Below, one piece after another: positions 7,819-15,876 of a DNA stretch of 58,583 bases. The stretch spans positions 1 through 58,583 of the forward strand of contig CAVKYH010000013.1 of NCBI GenBank assembly GCA_963660485.1. The letters are read 5' to 3'. This stretch comes from UBA6398 sp963660485. GTDB lineage: Bacteria; Bacteroidota; Bacteroidia; Bacteroidales; Bacteroidaceae. Within the stretch, counting starts at the first letter, position 1; the number at the start of each line of letters is the position of its first letter. The translations under genes and the position numbers were made by a program. The notes beneath the pieces are model-generated. The model had not been told where the DNA came from, searched no databases, and saw nothing but the letters and a program-made list of their open reading frames with translations.

Positions 7819-9564
7819 ATGGATAATACAGAGACTATAAAACTATGTGAACAAAAGGCGCAGCAATGGCTCGATTCCCCCGTATATGACGAGGATACCA
7901 AGCGCGCTGTTCGCGAAATGTTGGCAAATTCCGACAAAACGGAGCTTATAGATTCGTTCTACCAGAACCTTTCGTTCGGGACAGGTGGCTTGCGCGGTAT
8001 AATGGGACCGGGTTCAAACCGAATGAACATATATACTGTTGGCGGGGCAACCCAAGGTTTTGCAAATTATCTGAAGAAGAATTTTGCCGACCGTAAGGAT
8101 ATTTCTGTTGTCGTTGGTCATGATTGCCGTAACAACAGCCGTTTGTTCGCGGAGATATCGGCTGATATTTTTTCTGCCAACGGAATAAAAGTATATCTCT
8201 TTGATGATATGCGTCCCACTCCGGAAATTTCTTTCGCAATACGTCATTTTGGCTGCCAGAGCGGAATCGTTATCACCGCTTCGCACAATCCGAGAGAATA
8301 CAACGGATACAAGGCATATTGGGACGATGGCGCGCAGGTGCTTGCGCCTCATGATCAGGGTATAATCGACGAGGTGAACAAAGTTCTCCCCGAAGAAATA
8401 AAATTCAATGGTAATGCCGAACTTATAGAGACTATCGGCAAGGCTGTAGACGATGAATATTTGCGCCAGGTCAAGGGGCTTTCGATCGATCCCGAGGTGA
8501 TTCAGAAGCAGAAGGACTTGAAGATTGTCTACACTCCTCTCCACGGCACCGGCATGATGCTTATTCCACAATCCTTGAAACTTTGGGGATTTGAAAACGT
8601 GAATTGTGTGCCCGAGCAGATGGTGAAAGACGGTAATTTCCCCACTGTAGTAAGTCCTAACCCCGAAAACGCCGAAGCCCTTACGCTTGCGATAAAATTG
8701 GCTAAGAGTATCGACGCCGATATAGTGATGGCGAGCGATCCAGATGCCGACCGCGTGGGCATGGCGTGCAAAAACAGCAACGGGGAATGGGTGTTGATGG
8801 ACGGAAACCAAACCTGCATGATATTCCTCTACTATATCATCAACAACCGCATTGCCACGCATCAGATGAAAGGCGATGAATTTATCGTAAAGACTATCGT
8901 TACCACGGAACTCGTGAAGGAAATCGCAAAGAAAAACAATGTAGAGATGTTTGATGTCTATACCGGTTTCAAATGGATAGCCCGCGAAATTCGTCTGAAC
9001 GAAGGCAAGAAAAAATATATCGGTGGCGGCGAGGAAAGCTACGGCTTCCTTGCAGAAGACTTTGTTCGCGACAAAGACGCTGTGTCTGCCTGCACACTTT
9101 TGGCTGAGATTTGCGCGTGGGCAAAGGACCAAGGCAAAACTTTGTTTGATGTCCTTATGGACGTATACGTAGAATATGGTTTTCGTCTCAACAAAACCAT
9201 AAACGTAGTTAAGCCCGGAAAGAGCGGCGCTGATGAAATCAAGGCTATGATGGACAATTTCCGCACCACACCGCCTACGGAAATCGCAGGCTCAAAGGTG
9301 GTTTCGGTGAAAGACTATAAAACTCTGACCGAAACTGATGCCGAAGGAAAGGTATCGAAACTTGATATGCCGGAACCGAGCAATGTTTTGCAATGGTTCA
9401 CCGCAGACGATACCAAGGTGAGTGTACGTCCGTCGGGAACAGAGCCTAAAATCAAATTCTACATCGAAGTTAAGGGCGAAATGGGTTGTGCCCATTGCTT
9501 CAAGGGAGCAAACGAGGCTGCTTTGAAGAAGATAGATGCCGTGAGGGCTTCGCTAAATATTTGA
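7819..9564 (+). CDS. pgm: Phosphoglucomutase/phosphomannomutase
   Basis: An alpha-D-phosphohexomutase of 581 residues that interconverts hexose 1- and 6-phosphates, feeding nucleotide-sugar and glycogen metabolism. All four signatures are visible in order: the phosphoserine loop TASHNPREYNGYK, the metal loop DPDADRVG, the sugar loop GGGEESYG and the phosphate-binding RPSGTEPKIKFY near the C-terminus. Length fits the long PGM2-like subgroup. It lies directly after the dipeptidase gene and ends just before a strong terminator. Confidence 0.95.
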   Translation: MDNTETIKLCEQKAQQWLDSPVYDEDTKRAVREMLANSDKTELIDSFYQNLSFGTGGLRGIMGPGSNRMNIYTVGGATQGFANYLKKNFADRKDISVVVGHDCRNNSRLFAEISADIFSANGIKVYLFDDMRPTPEISFAIRHFGCQSGIVITASHNPREYNGYKAYWDDGAQVLAPHDQGIIDEVNKVLPEEIKFNGNAELIETIGKAVDDEYLRQVKGLSIDPEVIQKQKDLKIVYTPLHGTGMMLIPQSLKLWGFENVNCVPEQMVKDGNFPTVVSPNPENAEALTLAIKLAKSIDADIVMASDPDADRVGMACKNSNGEWVLMDGNQTCMIFLYYIINNRIATHQMKGDEFIVKTIVTTELVKEIAKKNNVEMFDVYTGFKWIAREIRLNEGKKKYIGGGEESYGFLAEDFVRDKDAVSACTLLAEICAWAKDQGKTLFDVLMDVYVEYGFRLNKTINVVKPGKSGADEIKAMMDNFRTTPPTEIAGSKVVSVKDYKTLTETDAEGKVSKLDMPEPSNVLQWFTADDTKVSVRPSGTEPKIKFYIEVKGEMGCAHCFKGANEAALKKIDAVRASLNI

Positions 9565-9586
9565 TAGCATGTTGAAATAAAAACTC

Positions 9587-9629
9587 GCGGGGTATTCTTT
9601 CTGCTAACGGAGAATGCCCCGCTTTTTTA
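9587..9629 (+). terminator. Rho-independent terminator after pgm
   Basis: A GC-rich inverted repeat (GCGGGGTATTCT / AGAATGCCCCGC, one mismatch) is followed by TTTTTTAG. It closes the nadC-dipeptidase-pgm unit. Confidence 0.88.
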
Positions 9630-9636
9630 GTATATT

Positions 9637-10416
9637 GTGATGAAAGATACCAAATGGTTTATATTCAGCGGCGGAAAACTTCTTTTGAAAAAGGGGAAAC
9701 GTGATGACGATTTTGAAGTTCCCGCAGGAGATATGCCGCCGGTTTCTCCCGCCCAGGGGATACATGTACATTCGTTCGAGATGGAGAATTGTTCGGCCAA
9801 GTCGTTCGTGATATCCGAAGAGGTTTCTTTGCCCGGGGATATGGAGTTGGTGCCGCTGCGCAGAAGTTTCTTTCTTTTGCCGCAGGAAATCTACCGAATG
9901 GCAGGGAAGATGGAAGAACTGATATACTGGGACAAGGAAACGCAATATTGCGGACGCTGCGGCGGAAAGCTGGAATATTCTTCTCCGATAAGCAAAAAAT
10001 GCACGAGTTGCGGTCATACTATTTGGCCGGGGCTTCAGATTGCAATCATTGTGCTTGTAAAGCGTGGCGAAGAGGTTTTGCTCGTGCAGTCGAAAGGCTT
10101 CAAGGGCGATTATATGGGGCTTATTGCCGGCTTTGTCGAGACAGGCGAGACTTTGGAACAGGCGGTGAGACGAGAGGTTATGGAGGAAACGCAAGTGGAA
10201 CTGAAAAGCGTGAAGTATGTCAAGAGTCAGGCGTGGCCATACCCGTGCAATTTAATGGCAGGCTTCGTTGCGGAATACGGGAGTGGGGAAGTGGTGATAC
10301 AGGAATCCGAATTGCGCAAAGGAGGCTGGTTCACCCGTGAAAACATGCCGCCTTTGCCCGACGAGGCAAGCATAGCCCGGCAACTTATAGATGCTTGGAA
10401 AAATCGCGAGTTGTAA
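9637..10416 (+). CDS. nudC: NAD+ diphosphatase / NUDIX hydrolase, NudC type
   Basis: A 259-residue enzyme that cleaves NAD(H) to NMN(H) and AMP; in other bacteria the family also removes NAD caps from RNA. Order of domains: an N-terminal NudC-like domain; a zinc ribbon with CGRCGG and CTSCGH (four Cys); a NUDIX box (GFVETGETLEQAV then REVMEET); and SQAWPYPCN, the NudC-defining SQPWPFPxS motif with substitutions at Pro3, Phe6 and Ser9. The ATG lies 8 bp after the preceding terminator, so the promoter must overlap the end of pgm or there is read-through. Confidence 0.9.
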   Translation: MMKDTKWFIFSGGKLLLKKGKRDDDFEVPAGDMPPVSPAQGIHVHSFEMENCSAKSFVISEEVSLPGDMELVPLRRSFFLLPQEIYRMAGKMEELIYWDKETQYCGRCGGKLEYSSPISKKCTSCGHTIWPGLQIAIIVLVKRGEEVLLVQSKGFKGDYMGLIAGFVETGETLEQAVRREVMEETQVELKSVKYVKSQAWPYPCNLMAGFVAEYGSGEVVIQESELRKGGWFTRENMPPLPDEASIARQLIDAWKNREL

Positions 10417-10420
10417 TAAA

Positions 10421-10453
10421 AAAGAGTCATCTTGAAAACAAGATGACTCTTTT
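10421..10453. terminator. Bidirectional terminator between nudC and tRNA-His
   Basis: A near-perfect stem (AAAGAGTCATCTTG / CAAGATGACTCTTT) around an AAAA loop has A- and T-runs on the two sides. It can stop both nudC (+) and the convergent tRNA-His (-). Confidence 0.88.
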
Positions 10454-10458
10454 GGTAG

Positions 10459-10533
10459 GGTGGGTAGTGGGACTCGAACCCACGACATTCAGAACCACAA
10501 TCTGACGCTCTAACCAACTGAACTATACCCACC
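10459..10533 (-). tRNA. tRNA-His (anticodon GTG)
   Basis: On the minus strand the acceptor is GTGGGTA/TACCCAC with an extra 5' G opposite C73, the histidine identity element. Anticodon stem TCAGA/TCTGA encloses TTGTGGT, and the T arm is GTGGG-TTCGAGT-CCCAC. CCA is not encoded. Confidence 0.95.
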
Positions 10534-10560
10534 ATGTATAGCTTCTTTGTAAAAGCAGTG

Positions 10561-10568
10561 CAAAAGTA
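10561..10568 (-). promoter_or_regulatory. tRNA-His promoter -7 box
   Basis: The minus-strand reading is TACTTTTG, 28 bp upstream of the tRNA 5' end, the same box as at tRNA-Arg. Confidence 0.6.
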
Positions 10569-10657
10569 CGAAAAATATTTATACTACCAAAGTTTTTCAA
10601 GGAAAATTGCGAGTAAAATATAGCTCTTCGTTGAAAGTTTGTTTGAGCAGTTTCTTT

Positions 10658-10772
10658 CGAGACAGGATGCCGTAAAAACTCCAAGGCATCTTGTAAAAAC
10701 TCCGGGCCACCAAATTTAAATTAGATGCCTTGGAATTTAAATTATGTCTGACATCGGAAAAACGCAAAAAGC
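10658..10772. repeat. Modular intergenic repeat, copy C
   Basis: Read on the minus strand the order is GATGTCAGACA, AATTTAAAT, CCAAGGCATC, AATTTAAAT, GGTGGCCCGGAG, TTTTTAC, GATGCCTTGGAG, TTTTTAC. It shares words with copy A (GGTGGCCCGGAG) and copies B, D, E and F. The rest of 10534-10910 has no gene I can support. Confidence 0.75.
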
Positions 10773-10910
10773 CCTTGCTTATTTCTTTCAGTATCAAGTG
10801 TTTAGCTTGTGCTTATAAATAATATGGATAATCCTTTGATTTTCTTTGGATTAGAGTGATATAAGGCGTTTTTCAATCAAAGGGGGATTCATATATATTA
10901 TAGCCTAAAT

Positions 10911-10958
10911 AAAAAACCTACGGAGCAGGGCACTTGGGCGTGGCTCTGCTCCGTAGGT
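10911..10958 (-). terminator. Terminator of the large secreted-protein gene
   Basis: A 13-bp perfect inverted repeat (ACCTACGGAGCAG / CTGCTCCGTAGGT) is followed on the minus strand by TTTTTT, 21 bp beyond the stop codon. Confidence 0.9.
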
Positions 10959-10978
10959 ATGTAGGGTTTTGAAATAGA

Positions 10979-13900
10979 TTATTTGTAGATTTTTTCTGAC
11001 TTCGTTGTGCCGTCGGTATATGTGGTTACCTTAACGAAGATACCGGTTGTAGGATTGGTGCATTCAATACCCAGGAGATTGAAGTAGCGCACCTTTGCAA
11101 CGGTTTTGCTTTCCGTGTCAATGGGAACGATATGGGTTGGGGTGTTGTCTACAAATGTTCCGTTGATAGGAATAAGCGTCCAGCCTCCATTGGCAGTAGC
11201 CTCTTTTGGAAGAATTGTCGGGCGCTGCTTGTTGCGGTAGGCAATGGCGTAGAAGTTGTAGAGAGTGTTTTCGCCTGTTGCGCTGAACTTGTTCTCTATG
11301 TCATTTTCCATATTCCAGTCTACTTTTGCTTCGCCTACGAGGTTGTAGTCGTTGAGACCAGTTGTGGCTGACGGCATATAGAATGTGGTTTTGTCATCGC
11401 TGAGTATCGCATTCTCTACATACACGTATTCGTAGGGCTTGGGGCTTACGAGATACACGTTTTGCGCATCTTCGGCCTGCACGAGGGCGAAGTTTGCCAT
11501 GTTAACCTTATTTCCGGCGAACGCATTGCCGTCGGAGAATGGTATTGCTTTGGCAAAGATGTTCAAGGTGGGGTTGCCCTGCTCGTCGCGCGTGAGGTAT
11601 CCTCTCAATGTGCCGCCCGGTATGATTGCTTTCGAGTTGCTCATTCCGAATGCAAGACCTTCCACACCCTTTAGGCGAATCCAGTTGCTTTGGTCGAACT
11701 CATCGTTTGAATACGGGTCGTCCTTGCCTCCGCGCTCTTGCCTTGGAGTGTAACAGTTGTTGTCTTTCGCGAAAATAATACTGCCGTCGCTCGATTTGTA
11801 AGCAGCTGTCAGAGTGTCGGTAATTGTATATAGTCCGTTTTCCGTCCCGGTCTTGATAATATCAGAAAGGGGAAGTTTTGTCGTGGTATTGTCTTCGAGC
11901 ACATACCAATTGGCTACCATGTAATTTTCGAGGTCGGTGCCTGAAGAATCTTGTATGTGATGACGATACCATACGAGGCAATACGTATAGTTGTTGTCTT
12001 TCGGGTTGTATACGTTGGGCAGTTTTGCGTCGATGCGGTATGTGTCGTCCCACGACTTGCTTTGTGTCCAGCTTGTAGTCCGTCCACCGGTTCCGAAGAT
12101 GCCGCCTCCCCAGGCCCATTCCTGTTTTCCGATGCCCAGCGAGACAGTTACGTCAATGTTTGTGGCTTCGGATACGTCTTCGCCACCGCCTTTGCTGTAG
12201 GTTAGCGAAACTGTTTCGTCAGCATCTTCTTCTGGAGCGTCGAATGCCGTACTGTATCTGAAATATTCGGTTTTGTCAACCTTGAAAGCACTGCGCATAG
12301 TAGCTTCATCATAGGTCCCGTGTTTGTATGACCCAACATCGCCCACGGTGTGTGAGATTACGTTTTCTCCAATCTGCCTACACGTTGTTCCTTTCACCAT
12401 TTCGTTGTATTGGTCTACGGACATACCTTTCTGAAGCATGCCTGTGCTGCGCACTTTTACGATTTTGTATTCTTCGCCAACGATGTCGGGAATGGTGGCG
12501 CACTTTATAACTTTGTAGGTGAACTGATCTGCCGGCATATAATAGAACACCACATAATCTTCGCCCGATTGCGTTCCCGATCCACGGCTTTCGCTTTCTG
12601 TTACAGTTGATCTGAATTGGTTTGTCCAGCTATGTACGATTGCAGTGTGCACGTTCACCGTGAAGATGCCGCCGAATTTTGCGCTTACATCAAATCCGCC
12701 GCCGGCTCTCCACGTTGTGGCATCGGTGTGGCTTGATGACGAAGACGAACTCTTGGTGAAGGCAACGGAGCCGGGCTTAATGGTTAGTCCTTTGATGTAT
12801 GGAGGAGCTGCCAAGACGTATCCAATCACAGGATTGGTGCTTATCACGTCTCTTCTCATCAATTTCAGGAGCGCTCCCTGCCCTTTGTGTATCGGGGTAA
12901 GGCTAAGCGTAAGCGGCGAACCGCTTGTTTCTTGAATTGAATTGGAGGCCACGATATACCATGGGGCAGATTTTAATTTTACATCGCGCCATATACATGC
13001 TATCTTATAATCTGTGTCTCGCCAGTCGAAATCATCGTAAAGAGTTCCCTTATCTTCTTTGTTGTCGGAGTCGGCAAGATGGAAAACAAACATTTCGCGT
13101 CCTTTGCTTATGCTGTTTTCTGTTTTTATAGCCTCAACTTGTCCGCCCACCACGCGGTCGAATCCTGTGTTATTGTTTTCGTGTAGGTTGGGAATCTCGT
13201 AGAGTTGCGTGAAAGTCTGGTCTTTTTCGTTGTATTCATACACTTTGTTTCTCCAGAACACAAGTTGCGGATTGTTTATACCGTCAATAAAAGCCGTACC
13301 CAAAGCCGGGTGTCCGAAATAGAAGGGGCGTTTGCGCTCATACTTGCTGCCGAACCAATAGCCCACGGAACTGTGTAACTGGCAAACGGTACGCTCTTGT
13401 TTTGAAATGTCCACGGTGTACCAACCATTGGCATTGTCCGACTCTATATCTTGCCCCGAAACATTGATACACGTTAAAGAGTGATCGAAGTAGTTGTAAT
13501 AATTCGAGCCGTCCTTTTCGTAATATCTTATTTCCGTTAGCGCAATTAAAAGTTTGGCAACGTTGCTCTTGCCGTAGGGATAGAAAAGACGCGTGGTCAG
13601 CATGGCACGCTTGGCGTTTTTGTCGTGTGTTGCCACATCGCTACCGTTTATTGCTACCACGTGTGCGGAATAAGTCAGTTTGTTGGTCGACGCATCATAA
13701 GCCGAGCCGATGTAAAGCCCCTTTATCTCAACGTTCTGGTTGCTGTAACTGGACATTGTGGCTTCAAGGCAAAGATAGTCATCAATGCCGTCGCCGTTGA
13801 AGTCGGCTATTACAGACGAAGGACTGTTGTTGGTGTTATACGTCAGTTGGTATGTAAAAAGTTGTTCGAGCGTATTGCCGTCATATACATATAGAGTGTT

Positions 13901-14575
13901 TCCCAAAAATAGGAAAAGATCGTCCGTACCATCGTCGTTGTAGTCGAGCGCATTGACATCTACAAAACTTTGGAAAACCTCGTTGCGACGAGTATTGTTG
14001 GAAACATAACCATTGATGATATCCATATTACCTGTCGACACGTTGCGTAAAGTACCAATGAAATAGCTATCTGTGATATCGGGAATTTGGGAGTTAGAAT
14101 AGCCAAACACAGCCGATTTCACCGAAGAGTTTTCTTCAACATTGGTCTTGACTATCTGATATTGCGTTTTATTGAAATACACATTGAACACAACATCGCT
14201 TGCCGCTTTCACATGCCCCGCTTTGCATACGGAATAAAGATAACCAATGTCGAGCGAATGCGTAAAACTCTTTTCTTCGGTAATAGTTCTGATCTCATTC
14301 GGAATCATCTTGTATTCTGTGCCATTGTTACCAGTAGCAGAGAAAACATTCTCAGGCCCCACACGCAAAAAAGTGCTGTCAGGAATAGGGTCTTCGCTTT
14401 CAATCTCAGAAACATCAGCTCCACTTAATTCAAGAAGAGTATTGGTAAGTCGTTTCTGGTTTAACGCCAATGAAATGCTGTCAGATTCTTGCGTTGAACT
14501 GTCAGATTCTTGCGCCGAAGTGTAGTTGAATACCGTAAGTAATGCAACCAGCAATAAGTAAAATCGATATCTCAT
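10979..14575 (-). CDS. Large secreted protein with FG-GAP-like repeats and type IX-like C-terminal tail
   Basis: An 1198-residue exported protein. It has a signal peptide (MRYRFYLLLVALLTVFNYTSAQ) followed by a Ser/Asp/Glu-rich linker. Two FG-GAP/VCBS-type loops appear in the first third (DYNDDGTDDLFLF and DFNGDGIDDYLCL). The middle is beta-rich with no family I recognise. The last 40 residues (VRYFNLLGIECTNP then GIFVKV and KSEKIYK) resemble the sorting tails of type IX secretion substrates in Bacteroidetes. Expected location is the cell surface or outside. It is monocistronic, with its own promoter and terminator. Function is unknown. Confidence 0.85.
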   Translation of the reverse strand: MRYRFYLLLVALLTVFNYTSAQESDSSTQESDSISLALNQKRLTNTLLELSGADVSEIESEDPIPDSTFLRVGPENVFSATGNNGTEYKMIPNEIRTITEEKSFTHSLDIGYLYSVCKAGHVKAASDVVFNVYFNKTQYQIVKTNVEENSSVKSAVFGYSNSQIPDITDSYFIGTLRNVSTGNMDIINGYVSNNTRRNEVFQSFVDVNALDYNDDGTDDLFLFLGNTLYVYDGNTLEQLFTYQLTYNTNNSPSSVIADFNGDGIDDYLCLEATMSSYSNQNVEIKGLYIGSAYDASTNKLTYSAHVVAINGSDVATHDKNAKRAMLTTRLFYPYGKSNVAKLLIALTEIRYYEKDGSNYYNYFDHSLTCINVSGQDIESDNANGWYTVDISKQERTVCQLHSSVGYWFGSKYERKRPFYFGHPALGTAFIDGINNPQLVFWRNKVYEYNEKDQTFTQLYEIPNLHENNNTGFDRVVGGQVEAIKTENSISKGREMFVFHLADSDNKEDKGTLYDDFDWRDTDYKIACIWRDVKLKSAPWYIVASNSIQETSGSPLTLSLTPIHKGQGALLKLMRRDVISTNPVIGYVLAAPPYIKGLTIKPGSVAFTKSSSSSSSHTDATTWRAGGGFDVSAKFGGIFTVNVHTAIVHSWTNQFRSTVTESESRGSGTQSGEDYVVFYYMPADQFTYKVIKCATIPDIVGEEYKIVKVRSTGMLQKGMSVDQYNEMVKGTTCRQIGENVISHTVGDVGSYKHGTYDEATMRSAFKVDKTEYFRYSTAFDAPEEDADETVSLTYSKGGGEDVSEATNIDVTVSLGIGKQEWAWGGGIFGTGGRTTSWTQSKSWDDTYRIDAKLPNVYNPKDNNYTYCLVWYRHHIQDSSGTDLENYMVANWYVLEDNTTTKLPLSDIIKTGTENGLYTITDTLTAAYKSSDGSIIFAKDNNCYTPRQERGGKDDPYSNDEFDQSNWIRLKGVEGLAFGMSNSKAIIPGGTLRGYLTRDEQGNPTLNIFAKAIPFSDGNAFAGNKVNMANFALVQAEDAQNVYLVSPKPYEYVYVENAILSDDKTTFYMPSATTGLNDYNLVGEAKVDWNMENDIENKFSATGENTLYNFYAIAYRNKQRPTILPKEATANGGWTLIPINGTFVDNTPTHIVPIDTESKTVAKVRYFNLLGIECTNPTTGIFVKVTTYTDGTTKSEKIYK

Positions 14576-14601
14576 AGGATTAAAGAGTATGAATAGATGT
14601 A

Positions 14602-14609
14602 CAAAGGTA
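14602..14609 (-). promoter_or_regulatory. -7 box for the large secreted-protein gene
   Basis: The minus-strand reading TACCTTTG is 26 bp upstream of the ATG and matches TAnnTTTG. Confidence 0.6.
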
Positions 14610-14784
14610 TAAATTAAAATTGAAACAAGTTATGGCATTTCTTTAGATATTTCTGAAAACCATATGATTAATAGTTTTTTTGTTGATGTAACAAACAAAT
14701 TCTTTTCCGACAGCACGAAATGCTGTGTAGACAATACAATTTTCATCAGATTCAAGCTATCGAATAACGCTCGTCCATTAGTTT

Positions 14785-14912
14785 TTTTATAAGAAAGGAT
14801 ACCGCAAAAACTCCAAGGCATCTCGTAAAAACGATGTCAGACATAATTTAAATTCCAAGCCATATCGTTTAAATTATATCAGACATCGTAAAAACTCCAA
14901 ACAATGCCCCAA
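14785..14912. repeat. Modular intergenic repeat, copy D
   Basis: It contains CTCCAAGGCATC, GTAAAAA, GATGTCAGACA, AATTTAAAT, CCAAGCCATATCG, TTTAAATTA, TCAGACATC and GTAAAAACTCC. The central pair of words around TTTAAAT linkers is almost identical to copy E at 31.3 kb. It lies between the secreted-protein promoter and the CRISPR locus. Confidence 0.75.
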
Positions 14913-14981
14913 GTCTGTTTGCTCTAATATTTTGATTTACTCCGTGATAACGATAAATTTAGGAAGACAAGAGAATTTCCA
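14913..14981 (+). other. AT-rich leader-side flank of the CRISPR locus
   Basis: 69 bp between repeat copy D and the first CRISPR repeat, with no ORF. By the predicted direction of crRNA transcription (+) this is the upstream, leader-side position. Assignment as a leader is inference. Confidence 0.35.
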
Positions 14982-15028
14982 GTTGTGATTAGCTAAAAAA
15001 TTATTACCTTTGTAGGGTCAAAAACAAC
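14982..15028 (+). CRISPR. Solitary CRISPR repeat with promoter box
   Basis: A 47-bp copy of the array repeat, identical except for position 30 (T instead of C). The change makes positions 24-31 read TACCTTTG, a perfect Bacteroidetes -7 box, where the eight array repeats read TACCTTCG. It is separated from the rest of the array by an 841-bp phage-like segment, so it is the left flank of a giant insert or spacer. Confidence 0.92.
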
Positions 15029-15869
15029 TTTGCAATTGATTAATAAAATGATAAAATAAAATGCCATGAGTATGTATTTAGCAAAAACAGCAGAAGGAAG
15101 AAAAGAGCAAATGAAATTAATCGAAAGATTTAATAAACAGAGAGAAGCTCGAGAATTAAGTTATAAAAAATACAAAGAACTTATAAATAGTGGAATACCA
15201 GAGGATCAGATTCCTAATGAAATAAAAATTGGACCTTTGTTAATATGTTATTAATATGTAGACTAAATTATTATCTGAATTAATCTAGAAATTAAAACCA
15301 GGAGTCATCTATAATGGAAAACCACAAAGCTTTGACTTACTGTAGTATCTAAATCTATTTCATAATAAAATGAATAAACAGATGCAAAGCTATCTTGAAA
15401 GATATGGTATGGATGCAAATAATAAATATTTTTTACCTAATCCAGTAATGCGTGAAGTTTATAAAGGGAAACGTAGTTTTACTTCTAACCATAAAAATTT
15501 ATTAAAAGAATACTTAGAAAGTTCTTAGTATAGAAAGAAATTAAGAAAAGCAGGTATTCCAGAAAATCAAATACAAGAAAGAATTAACGGATTACATGAT
15601 ACTTAGGTAAGGATTGATAAAGCAAATACACTTGGTAATCCAAACGGAATGTCTTTCACTCTTGGTGAATAGGTTATATTCAACCCAAATAAACTCTATA
15701 TTGATAGAGGTGAATTAATACAACATGAATTAGCTCATTAGGTAGATCTTACTCATACAGCAAATAGTACAAGCCTTCTTAAAACAGGAATGCCTTATAA
15801 AGACATGAATGGTATAAATTCAAATAAGCCTTTATTAGAAAATCAAAGTTTGAGATATTAGCATAATAA
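15029..15869 (+). mobile_element. Recoded phage-like segment between two CRISPR repeats
   Basis: 841 bp bounded exactly by CRISPR repeats on both sides. It is much more AT-rich than the flanking genes (16 G+C in the 60 bases 15421-15480). It carries the tail of an upstream ORF, a 62-residue ORF and a 206-codon ORF that is open only if TAG is sense. Compact same-strand gene packing and TAG recoding point to a crAss-like or Lak-like gut phage (inference). Whether it is a true insertion or an assembly splice through two spacers matching the same phage cannot be decided from sequence alone. Confidence 0.75.
15066..15254 (+). CDS. Small phage-like protein, 62 residues
   Basis: A lysine/glutamate-rich, probably helical protein with no recognised domain. 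It contains ELINSGIPEDQIPNEI; the recoded protein that follows contains KLRKAGIPENQIQERI, a similar motif, suggesting related small modules. It ends in TAA and has no TAG codons, so it reads the same in the standard and TAG-recoded codes. Only one base separates its stop from the next ATG, as in compact phage genomes. An ATG at 15072 is an alternative start. Confidence 0.6.
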   Translation: MSMYLAKTAEGRKEQMKLIERFNKQREARELSYKKYKELINSGIPEDQIPNEIKIGPLLICY

Positions 15870-15876
15870 GTTGTGA
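15256..15876 (+). CDS. TAG-recoded zinc metallopeptidase-like protein (3' end in CRISPR repeat)
   Basis: In standard code this stretch is broken by eight TAGs at codons 2, 11, 30, 91, 117, 139, 162 and 202. No TAA or TGA occurs in frame until a TGA at 15874, inside the CRISPR repeat. Read with TAG as Gln it gives 206 residues with LIQHELAHQVDLTH, a zincin HExxH motif (His157, Glu158, His161) preceded by an N-P-N-K-L-Y-I-D-R strand as in many zinc peptidases. The TAG at codon 162 follows the second His directly. An ATG at 15370 (codon 39) is an alternative start. The natural C-terminus is missing: the last four codons and stop come from repeat sequence, so the gene is truncated at the insert boundary. 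The role in the source phage is unknown; virion-associated or lysis peptidase are guesses. Confidence 0.75.
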
